Shown in pieces: positions 1 through 11,300 of a stretch of 23,002 nt of DNA. Numbering within the stretch: the stretch's first letter is position 1; the number at the start of each line of letters is the position of its first letter. This DNA comes from Elysia marginata. Taxonomy: Eukaryota; Mollusca; Gastropoda; Plakobranchidae. The notes under the pieces are model-generated. The model was not told the DNA's origin. It made no database searches and worked only from the letters and a program-made list of their open reading frames with translations. Location of the stretch: the NCBI GenBank assembly GCA_019649035.1, contig BMAT01001854.1, positions 445,405-468,406 on the forward strand, read 5' to 3'. Position numbers and translations under genes: made by a program.

Positions 1-544
1 CTTAAAATGTGATATATTATTTTAGACTCCAGCGTAGATGCATACCCCTCTCTCTTTTTTCTACTTTGACATGGTTCCGATTTTTTCTCCGAAGCCATTG
101 ATAAGTTACCAGCAATAGCCCAGGTAAGTGAGGTGAAAAAAAAACAATGATCGAAAAAAAAAACAAACAAAAAAAATTTAACCAGGCCGCCCTCTTTACC
201 GAAAAAAAAAACCCCACCCAAACCCTTTACAAAGGCAAAAAAAAGAACAAAGTTGTAATAAATTTTAAAAATCTTTTCTGAACGCGAACTTATGTTTAAA
301 AGTCCAGAAGAGGCGTCCCAGACTTTAAATATATACTAAAGACAACAAGTCCTAACATGTTTGCATGGATCTGAAATGGCGTCCAACCTTCTTAACCCAC
401 AGTGCTATGACACGCATTGATATCATTCAATTTTTTTCACACCATTCCTATCTTAACGGGTTCATAGACCTTTACATTCATTCGGCGATCTTCCCTCCTC
501 CCTCCACACGCCAACCCTCACCCTCTCTATGACTTTTTACAAAC
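1..544. other. Left-edge sequence, no supported exon
   Basis: A- and C-rich intron sequence with short A-runs (about 135-245). The gene continues in this direction on the minus strand, but no segment has both an acceptor and a frame with recognisable kinase C-lobe content. A minus-strand 66-codon open frame at 17-217 has low-complexity composition and was not accepted. Confidence 0.5.
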
Positions 545-671
545 CTGGGTCGGGCATGTCACTGCCTAGACGCATTTCTCTCTTTCTGCCCGGACTGCCT
601 CCCTGACCAGCGGTAATGCCACACCCACCGAGCCGAAGTCTGCCCTCTCCATCCACAAATATCCACGACGG
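545..671 (-). CDS. Exon 13: end of catalytic loop and DFG-equivalent
   Basis: 127 nt, entering in phase 0 and leaving in phase 1 (CCAG|GTTTGT). The acceptor is 'cttctgtgaacag'. The peptide PSWIFVDGEGRLRLGGCGIT joins the preceding HGNLK to give a catalytic-loop shape in which the metal-binding Asn is Trp and the DFG triad reads GCG. The rest (MRLGSDMPDPG) is polar. The next exon lies beyond the left edge or in bases 1-544, where I could not identify it. Confidence 0.9.
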
Positions 672-2742
672 CTGTTCACAGAAGGAAACATCAGAGATAG
701 ATTTACATAGATAGGTAGAAGGAGACATAAGTTGGAGTGATAGAGGGAAAGAAAAAGAGAACGAATTAAAACAGAGATTATTAAATTCGCCGATTAAGAT
801 AAAACAGATTTTTAAAAAGGACAGATAGACAGAGGGGAGGGNNNTTTCAGTCAAACAAACTTACAGGCAGAGAAGATGAAAGAAGTGAACATGTATTTCA
901 ACAAACGAGCACTGTTAGTTCATCTCAATTGTCAGTTTTGTTCTCTTATCGTTAGTATACTGATAACGCGCTCCGAACCTGGACACGCTACATACTAACG
1001 ATAGTTTTGATTAGATATTTGAACGTATAATAAGCTTTTTAGACCCCTAGAACCAATGTGAACTGTATGTAGTAGTTAAGGGCCAAGCAACAGATGCCGA
1101 ACTTCTGCTTGATACTCGCTAGCCCACAATGTTGTTTTCTAGGTAATATTAGTGTCGACTGCCAAAGGGCTAAACTATACACGGTAAACAAATTTATGCC
1201 TACATTTTTTTGTAGATCTAATCTACTACCTGCACTATCTGAGGGACAGGCTGGGTCCAAGCGATCAAAGTTGAAAGCCGAACAGCTCAAATTGTGTGCA
1301 TATCTTAGCCTCCCAACCCAACATCGTCGTATTGTAGGCCGGTCATCATGCATTAGGTTGCTTTCGTTTTGATTCAATCCACACAAAATGTTTAATCACA
1401 TAGACTGCAAAAAATTTGGTTACATTTTGGGCTGTTCAGACTTCTATTTAGAAAGCTTAGAGCATGATACATAGCCCCAAAATCTGTGTTTTAAAGGCTG
1501 GCTCTCTACTCAGCACCATTAAACATAGACATGATGATAGTTACGTTTAATTTCGGTCGTTGGGTCTTTAAATACATCTAAGTCTTTTGTGTGCATCATT
1601 ATTATCTTAGATTCCTATGTGGGATACCCAAGTTCCGGTGCACAAACTTGACATCGTGTTTGGAGCTTTTCTCAGCAAAATGAATCACAGCCATAATGAC
1701 ATGTATTGTGTTTAATTTCCACTGTTCGGACTTTAAATAAAACCCCTCCGCTTATTTGTACCATTATTACCTTGAGATTCCCGTGTGGGATGCCCAAGTT
1801 CTGGTGCACAAACTTAATAGCCTCGAGAAGCTGCCAGGCGAGCCTACTGGCTGAGAGCGGGTCTTGGTGCTGGGACAGCTGCACGATCTGGATATACTCG
1901 GCCAAGGTATAGTCGCACAGGTCGAACGCGATGAGCTCTGTGGTGCGAGTCTCACTGGCTCCCTGGAGGATGAGTAAAGAGTCAACCTAAATTATTTTGA
2001 GAAGAATTAAATTAAAGTATTCGAGCCCAAACCTTTTTTTCTCTATGGCATTGAATAAAACAGCACAATGATTCTCAAGTAAAGAGAGAGAAAAAAGAAT
2101 AAATTGATCCATTAAAAACACATCGCCGATTTGTACAAATACATAGGTAGATCGTAATTTTATTATTTGATCTTATTGCTCTAAGTTCCCTTTTCCGTTT
2201 GATTACCATTCACTTTATTAATTCATACTAGAGCGGTGGAATGACAGTGGGCATACAATTTTATGGACATACCACCTTGTCATTTTAACAAAAACCACAC
2301 CGCCCCGGAACGATGGTGGAGGTGGACTTACCACTGTGTCATTCTGAAATTATCGCGTATTTTACAGATACAACCTTTGTATTTTGTTAAAACTGGCGCA
2401 ATTCGAGCTCTATGACCTTCGAAACTTTTACCAGACAAAGAAAATGGCCTACACTTTATCGGGGTGCGCTTAAGTCCGTTCCCGCGGAAATCGGACTTAC
2501 GACCTTGTCATTCCAGACCAGCGTTGTGTTTACATTTCTTTCATGGTATTTCCATATAGATCATTATTGAGTTACACCTATTACCTTGGTTGAAACCAGT
2601 AAACTTGAAAGCTTGAAGATATTGTTTGGTGATGGGTAGCCTTTACGAAAACAATAATTGTAATTATTGCAGCACTAGCATGCCAACCAAAATTATATAT
2701 TCAGTAGATATTCCTATAAGTGGATAATAAAGAGAGAGAGAT

Positions 2743-2793
<51 letters not shown>

Positions 2794-4544
2794 TGCAGTA
2801 AGGAATGTTATTCTGGCGCCGTGGTGTAGTGGTAGACGCTCGGCTTTCGGAACGAGAGGTCCGGGGTTCGAGTCCTGCTTTCGGCAGGTCGACGTTTAGT
2901 CCTTGAGAAAGGCTGTTTACACACATTTCTTCGCCTCACTCATGCGTTAAACGAGTACCCGACTATAGGCAGTGAAAGATCTTGTCAGAATGCTAGAGTG
3001 ATGCGCTTAACTTGCTGCTCCTCTGTGGGTTCAGAAGGTACTTTGGTTGGGAATGGCCTGTCGGGGAACCCATGTAAAGCGCTTAGAGCACATTAGTGGA
3101 TAAGCGCTATATAAAAATGCTCTTTATTTATTTTTTTTTATTCTGTAAAAAGAACCAAAACAACAGCAGCAACAGCAACAAAAACTGATATATTAAATCT
3201 ATCTCAGGTTGGGCTTTTGAATGTTAGAGCCGGTACACCATCGAACTGGCGCATTGCCTAATCAAATTTTGATAGGTTTACATGCTCAATTTGTTGAATC
3301 TATGATAATAATGAACGCCCGACCTAACTTGAATAATTATTCTTATGTTTCGGCATTTGAGATCGTACTATTTTGCTTTTGAGCTCTGCTTTTCGGTCCA
3401 GCCCTCTCCCTCACCCTGACTACGTGTCCTTTTCGACACTATAGCTTGAATAAGTAAAAACAATGGTTCTTTTACTGAACCTTTTTTTAAATCATAATGA
3501 AAATTAAATGCATATAATTATTTTTGGGCAGGCCATCGCTTTAGTTCTAGAAAAAAGCCATTTAAAAGTATTGCGCCATCTCTTTCAGACATTAAGTGCC
3601 CAGCTTCAAACAATGACCGATCTACTAGGATGCTGGAGTGTGAACTGTTTAAACTGCAGTTGCACCCTTTTCAGTTAAGAAGGCACACTGGCTAGTGATT
3701 GCCAGGAGAATTCAATTGTCTCGCATTCTGTCCAAATGAGCCATAAGCCGAAAGACCTAGTTTTGAGATATAGGTTTTCAAAGTTTAGTGGGTGGTTAGA
3801 AGTTAATTTTTTAAAATTTCAGATATCGATGGTAAAACCATTTCTCAACAATTTTCACCTCTGATTCATGTTGAACGTCATGTTTTATGTGTTTAATTTT
3901 AAGTGCTATGGTTGCTAAGGCCTATACACCTGTATAGTTGTCTGAACTTAATACAATTTTCTCCACTTTCTAAAATTTCACCAGTCCTAACACTGCCATT
4001 TTCAAACGGCTATAACTTCATACAGAAGCATGGTAAAGCTTTTCTGTTTGTTGTATTTGATAACAGAGAAAACAAGCTTTTCTGTGATACCAGTATCTTA
4101 CTACCTTCCAAAATTCGACTTAAGACTCATTTTGACTGGTTGCAAGACAATGACATAAATTTCATTGATAAAAAACCCATTTTTTCACCTTGCACTTCAG
4201 AATAAAGTGTCTGTCCAGGTCAGGATCGGACATGACGTCCAGCAGGCACGGATCGATGTAAGCGTCGGTCTTCTCCAGCTCCAGGACCGCTACCTCACAG
4301 CCGTCAGTGGTGAAGCCAAGGAGCAGTGGGTACTCCCTGAATTACATACCCAGAGAGAAACAGCGTTTGAGAGAGAAAAGAGAACAAAAAAGAGAGCGAG
4401 ACAGAGAGAGGTAGACATAGAGAAAGAGAGAGAGAGAGCTAGAGAGAGGTAAAAAGAAAGAGAGAGAGGTAGATACAGAGAGAGAGAAAGAGAAAGATAG
4501 ATAGATAGAGAGAAATATAGATAGGTAGCTAGCTAGCTAGATAA

Positions 4545-4610
<66 letters not shown>

Positions 4611-7600
4611 TGAGAGGGAGCGCGAGAGAGAGCAACTTATTAATTGCCTCGCAAGGTCTGAGACTATTACATTATTATAATTATAAAATGAATAATGTAC
4701 TAAACGTGCAACTCGACTGGGAACTAAAACAATTTTTCTTTATCCCTAAAATGCTCTCTCACTTTTGTTCGAATGATACAGTTTGGAAATTTATTACCCT
4801 ATGATCAGACATGCAAGAGTTTGTTTTTAAATATCAGTGTTTGCCTTTTAATGAATTAAGATCGCTTGATAAGTGTAATTGTTTGGTTCAAAGTGGTTGT
4901 TGGGAATCGAACAAAGTCCTACTTAGCTTTATGAATTTCACATGCTTGTTCCTGTACGCAAAAAGAAAACCTTACAGTGGTTTTCAAACAGATATCACCA
5001 TTGTAATAGTATTTCAACGTGTTATCATTAAACATTCCAATTAGAAATTTGAAAAAAAGTTAACCAAGTTCTTTTTTGTGGACATAAAAAAAACCCAACC
5101 TACATGAGGCTGATGTTAAAATCGGATGCGTTGCTCGGCAGAATGATATCGCCGTATTGTTGACGTTTCGTCCACGGCGTTTCCAGGATTCTGCTTAGTG
5201 CGTCACGCCACCGTCTGTAGGAGTAAGTGCACATAAGGAAAAAAAAGAAATATATTATTTACCCGTTAATTAATTGGTTGTGGCCTTGTTTTATTTATTG
5301 AATACTTAATTGAGCAGTTTTAAGGTCTAAGCATCCACGAGCATTTGACGATAGCGTGCACTTGGCTCAAGACTTTACTAAAAGGAATCTAAGCCTTTCA
5401 TAATAATTTGTTACGAATTGAGGTACCGATTACGAATCAAAGGCTACATAACAATAGCATGTGACCAAAAGTGTTAAAAAAGGCAGAGAAGCTGCGTTAA
5501 CTCTTTTTTTTATTGGGATTTGCTTCCAAACCAAAAAGTAAACGAATTTACTCAATAAAACACAAGTAGTCCAGGTACTTCTATGATTTTCTATCTAAAT
5601 ATAAGTATAAAATATAAGGATGAAACAAATTATTTATCTAAATCAAAATAGTTTTTGCTCCCAATAGATAATGGTTCTACTTCAAACAAAGACCAACAAC
5701 TAACTCTTCTTAAGAGCACAATAAAAAATAAGGATACTTTCGAGATTTAGGGGTACTGGAACGAGAAAGGAATCAAAACTAAAGTGATATTGTTGGTTCT
5801 CACAGCATACCTGTGACTTCAGATAATTACAATTACAAGCTCTCAATTACAGCTTGTCGAAACAATGGAAAAAAAAAACTTGCAAAAGGAGCAATGTGAG
5901 GTACCGATGTCTTGAAAACCTACTATTCTAAGTAAAAGGAACTTCAAATTATTTCCACATTCTTGAATTTTGTGGTTTTCAGAGTATAATTTACTTAAAA
6001 TTTACGTTAAAACCACGAACCCACAATCCGCTCGTCATTAATTTCGTTGAAAATTGTTTGTAGTTTTTGTACCATGCGTTCATAGTTATTGAAAAAGAAC
6101 CAAGAAACTACTGAGTAGAGTTCGCAAACGATTGACAGGAAAATGATAACCATTAAAGAAGCAAATATTGTAATTTTAGACCCGACCTGCTCCCATTGTC
6201 TCCATACAAAGGCCTGTCTGTTCCAGGTGCCATCCCGTCGTCGTGATCCCGACCTATTATGGCACGCATAAAAAACCATTAATATAATAATGATAGCAAT
6301 ACTAATAATAATAAATATAATAACAATAATAATGCAGCTGCTGCTGCCGATGATGATGATAAAAATAATAATCATAATGGTGATAATAATAACAAACAAA
6401 CATGCATTTAATGTGTGTTTTCACTTGTAAGCTTAAAACTCTTTACATAATCAGGAATTAACAAAAACGCGCTTTAAATAATCATTAAAATATAATAATA
6501 ATGACAACATAAAAATTTAATGTTGCGTTATGAACGTAAATCACAAAACAGCAGTTAAAACAGACTTAGTAAAAATGGCAATGAATTGTTGTCGTTAACT
6601 ATAACATAAGCCGACAAATTAAAAGTTTTATTGAAATTGCTTTGTAATGTAAAAAAAACACCAAATAATTAAATGGAATTGTTTAACTTTCTTTTTGCTA
6701 CAGGTATTTTCGTCATCTATTCATTCGGTTTGCCATAAGGGGATAAAAGACGACGCATACTTTCCCAGCATTGTGACAACACAGTAGTACAGCTGTCAGT
6801 CTCATACAATGCTGATCTGAGAACTTCAGGTTTACTTAGCTATGGACTACAAATTGTGATTGTCTGGTTATGTTGAAGTTTATCGCGCAACGTGCACCCA
6901 TATCACTTTTCAAACTACTGATTAAAGAACGCTATTTGTGACTTATAATATTCCAATCTACAGAGTGACAGCTGGCTAAACTGGGTTGGCAAATAATTAT
7001 TTTGTATCAATTTGTGTTTTCAGTTTCAGGTTTGTGTGCTATTATTTACTGCATCTGAAATGTTGCGGATGTATTTTTGTTTCACTCTTGCAACTCAGAT
7101 CTTCCAAATGTTAGGTTTATATTAGAGGGAATCTTTATATAATGCTAAGTCGTCATTATTAAACTACAGTGCCTCTATCCCTACTGCGACTGTCTCTCTT
7201 TAGAAACCAGATTTGATCACTTGAAGCATAGAACTTAACAGGTTTGCACCTACAAAAGATTGCAGATATAATTGAGTCAAAATCGCTGAGTCACAAAGGA
7301 GAGTATTATCATGAAAAAGTTCTACAACAATTTACACAGTATTTATTCTGTTATGAAGTTACATATTTCGAGGAACAAAAATTTAATACGTCAAGTTTTT
7401 AAAAACATCCAATGGACCATGAATCAGTTTGGGAATTTATTTAATGTCGTTACGCAAAATGTTTATAAATATAAATTAAAAAAAAAACCAGGTAGAAAGG
7501 TTAGGTTAGGCTGTTTGAATTTTAACTTCTCTTTTCAGCTACAAGGTTATATCAGAGACGGCGCTTGGGACCATTGAAAGCATGCTGCCACACTATGATG

Positions 7601-8280
7601 TAAGGAGCGCTTGCACACACCACACCCAATTACATTATCATAACACCGGGCCGACCAGCACTAAACCCATAATGTCAGACACTAGGCGGATCAGCTGCTA
7701 ATACCAATTTTAAAGTCCTTGGTTTCACTCGGCCAGGGATCGAACCACGCAACTCCCGATATCTGAGCGAGTGCCTTACCGCTAGGCCACAGAGATTGTA
7801 ACAGGTAGAAAAGGAAGCGAGAAGAACGCCAAATAAATAAAAAGTTCTGGAAATTTAAAAAAAAAAGGTGACGAGGCGGAAGAATGAGAACAGAAAGAAG
7901 AAGAAAAAGAAAAAGAAGAAGATTAAGAAAAAGAGCAAGAGACAGATAGATAGAGAGAAATGGTGGATAGACAAGCAGACGGGCAGAAATCGATAGATAG
8001 ATGCCTAAACGTGTGCATTGATGGTAGTTTGTTAGAAAAAACAGTGTGTTTGTGCATGAGATAGATAAATAGATTCGTAGACCGAGATACATGTAGCTAG
8101 ACAGCTGGATAAATCGCTAGGTAGGTAGATAAATAGATGGTCTAGATGGCGATAGAAAGAGAGACAGGTAGATAAAAAAGAGAGAGAAACAGAAAGAGAT
8201 GATGGGGAGTTTGGATAGAACAGATAGAGATAAAGGGAAAGAGAGAGATAAAGTTTAGAGAGATAGATAGATAGATATAT

Positions 8281-8311
<31 letters not shown>

Positions 8312-11300
8312 AAGAGAGAGAGAGAAAAAGAGAGAGAGAAAGAGAGAGAGAGCCAGATAGTTAATTACATAGATAGATAGGAAGAGAGAGAGAGCGAGTG
8401 AGAAAGGGAGAGGGAGGTATAGTGCGTGAGAGAAAGAGAGTGAGAGAGAGAGGGTATGAGGGAAACCAAAATAAAACAAGCCATGTCGTGAAAAGATAAA
8501 GAGGGCAAAAAAGTAGCAGTAAAGCTAACAAATACACCCTTCCACTCCATCCCACTACTAGATCTACCAGTTGGAACACAGTTATAGAATTAATGAACCT
8601 GATGCCTCTCCCACTGCAGGCAATAACAGATCTTTAAGCTTGATTCTGTAGAGTGAAGCGTAATAATCAAGATCGCTGCCGAAGACCGAGTCTTTGAGAG
8701 CACTTGAGGTACCGGTGGAGTCCTTATTCTGCGCGGAGCTACTGGCGCTCAGCGACGCCCTGAACTGCTGTCGGATCTGTGCAAAAAAAACAACAAAAAT
8801 TCGAGTGAGTCTAATTTCATCTCATATTACTTAAGAGTGAGCGGTGGTGACACAGCTTGAAAACGCAAAAAGTCGGCAACTAAACTACACCGAAGATGGT
8901 TGAAATCAATAAACCTCGTTTAATATAAAATTTAATGAATATTAATTTGAAAAACATAACAGAAATCCTTAACACAGAATCGAAGCTGGAACCTCGAACG
9001 CAAATCAACCTCAACGCCAACTATTTTTCAAAGTCAACTCGAAGCCTACTTGGCTAATGATCAGTCTCTCAAGAACCATCGACTCCGCTACAAAGCCCAT
9101 TTGGAAAGTCCTCGAGGTAGGAAGATCATCATACCCGTGAAAACCATCTACTGCAGCAACATTTTGATCGTCTCTCAGATCACTAGGAAATAAGACAGGT
9201 GGGCTTGAAGCGCCTGACAGACTGCCGCCGATGCTGTGGCCAATGTCCGGCCCGGCTGCTGCTGCCGACCGTTGGAGCTGCCCGCCGAGCGGCTGCAGGG
9301 ATCGCGACCCAGCTGCTCCAACTGCTGCAATGGCGGCCGTGACAGCGGAAGAAGTAGCAGCAACGGCTGCTGCGGAGGAGAACGGGTGGTTTATCAGAGA
9401 CTGCTGCGAACAAGAAAGAGGCGGCATGCAGTGCTTTGAAACCGAAGCTAGTGTCGCAAAACGCCTTGAAGATGGCAGACACGCGAGGCCGGAGCCACCC
9501 ACAGCGCTATTGGCGATGCCGCTGATGGCGTTAAAGATACCACCACCTGTGACCAAAGAAGGGCACAACTGCTGATGCTTCTGGTGTAGGCCCTGCGCTT
9601 CAAGACGCTTCTGCTGCATGTGCTGGTGCTGCTGGATGAGCAGCTGTTGATGCTGCTGCTGCTGCTGCTGTTGCTGCTGCTGATGAAGGAAAAACAACTG
9701 TTGCTGCTGTTGCTGTTGTTGTTGCTGCTGCTGTTTTTGCTGACATTTGACAAAAGAAACCTGACCATTGCTTGTGGTAGCCACCTGATGGACGTTAGGC
9801 CGGAAGAGATTCATCTGAGGGAAGCCGACCGTGCCCGCAGCATTGATGGAAGATATGCCAGTGGTGGAGGTGAACAGAGGCATCACGTCGCAGCAAGTGG
9901 TAGTAAGAGCAGATGCCGCTGCTGTCGCCGAGGCATCTACTAGACGAAACTTGTCAAGCCAGGAAGTGCCTGTGATTCCAGTTTGGTGGCAGGTGGTTGG
10001 CGTAAACTTAGCTAAAATAAAAACAAAATTAAAAGAGAAAAAAAAACATCGTTAGGGTATCGAAGTATCATAGAAAAAATAAGAAAAAAAAGGATGGTCA
10101 AAGACTTGGGGAATGGACTTGAAAAAAAAATGGGTCTTTTCCAGAAAACGTCTCTCCCCCATCCGGAATGCAGCGCACCACCGAAAGTGGAGAGTTCTTG
10201 GAAAGGTTTCAAGTGTCAGACTGCTCTGATAGGATTAAGTGAGTGAGGGGTCGATGTATCTGAAGATTTTCAACGAGTAGCAAAAAACAAAATCGCAAAC
10301 GCCTAGGCCAAATGTTTGGTGACTTGAATCTCAACACACAAGTATATACAGCTTAAAAAGTTACAAGAGTTTTTAGTTTTAGCTGATCCATCTAACAAAA
10401 TTAACATCAAAACCAACAAATATTCTTTGCAGATGATCTGGCACCTAAAGAATCATTAATTATTAAAATCATCTGCAACATTTTCACGTACATCTTCCTG
10501 ATTCTAAAAATGTTAGTTTTACTGAACCAATCTCAAGGATAACGTTACAGACGAGATCGCAAATATACTATAACGTAGAAAATGATGCCATAAATACTAG
10601 TATATTTCGTACCTTTGTAGTTATATTACGGAATTTATTTAGATACTGTGCCGGCGATGCAGTTACAAAATCTTTTAACAAACGGTGACGGTCTTTACCT
10701 AAAACTTAATAAAGATATGAAATTGGTCGCTAAATAATGAAACAAATGTAACCAGAAACTAAATAAAAAAACTCAGATAGCATTGCAAATATTCGAATGT
10801 CTGAGATTAGTCGTTTTTTAAACAGCAATATAAAACATATTTTAGCATAGAGAAATACACCACTTATATTCTTAAAAGATTCCTTTAAAAATTTCTGATT
10901 TACATTCGTCAAAGAGCTAATAACTCACAGATTATTTGTACCTGCATTTTAGTTAACACCTGTTGTAAATATACTTACTCGTTAAAGAGTATCGTGGCTG
11001 CAAGAGTGGCTGGAGCTGCTGCTGCACAAGCTGCTGTTGCTGCTGCTGCTGGAGTTGATGTTGTTGTTGTTGCAGTTGGTTTTGATGCTGCAACTGTTGC
11101 TGCTGGTTTTGGTTATGATGAAAGGATGAGGTGATCGTACTTGTACAATCCCATCGGCCCAAAGACTGCTTTGAGAAAGGGTTCACCACTCCTACCACGG
11201 GAAGTCTAGGGAGCGAAGCTTCAACTGATGATACGGAAGCTGTCAAAGACAGACTTGGAAGGGGAACAGAAGAAGCCAAAGACTGTTGTTGCTGTAGCTG

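Larger units (their letters stand above)
1987..4188 (-). other. Intron between exons 11 and 12
   Basis: About 2.2 kb. It contains a cluster of short repeated motifs (2234-2513), a (GA)n tract, and a nearly full-length SINE at 2815-3141. From 3142 to 4188 I see only AT-rich sequence. The plus-strand 100-codon open frame at 3903-4205 has no splice or family support. Confidence 0.6.
6254..8598 (-). other. Intron between exons 8 and 9
   Basis: About 2.3 kb. It contains an (AAT)n-like AT-rich tract (about 6289-6395), a SINE of family A (7504-7795), and a 600-bp purine-rich simple-sequence block (about 7865-8465). Between 6400 and 7500 I see AT-rich sequence only. Confidence 0.65.

Noticed and set aside
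545-1986. Assignment of the gene to WDR81 (kinase-like plus BEACH domain)
   Set aside because: WDR81 has an N-terminal kinase-like region, but the N-terminal 1,800 residues here do not fit and no BEACH sequence is visible in the window. It remains possible only if the region to the left shows BEACH.
2815-2886. Functional tRNA gene
   Set aside because: A- and B-boxes are present, but the anticodon stem does not form a regular 5-bp stem with a 7-nt loop, and a SINE body follows directly.
3903-4205. Plus-strand 100-codon open frame
   Set aside because: It overlaps the end of exon 11 antisense, has no recognisable motif, and its composition matches the surrounding AT-rich intron.
6007-6399. Minus-strand 130-codon open frame with hydrophobic runs, possible membrane protein
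   Set aside because: The Ile-rich part is translation of an AAT/ATT repeat. The only supported piece is the 67-nt exon in a different frame.
8255-8479. Ser/Leu-repeat proteins on the minus strand
   Set aside because: They are translations of (TC)n repeats, open in all minus frames at once.
9620-9943. Plus-strand open frame with poly-Leu
   Set aside because: It is the reverse complement of the Gln codons in exon 7. The minus frame joins neighbouring exons in phase, while this one has no splice context.
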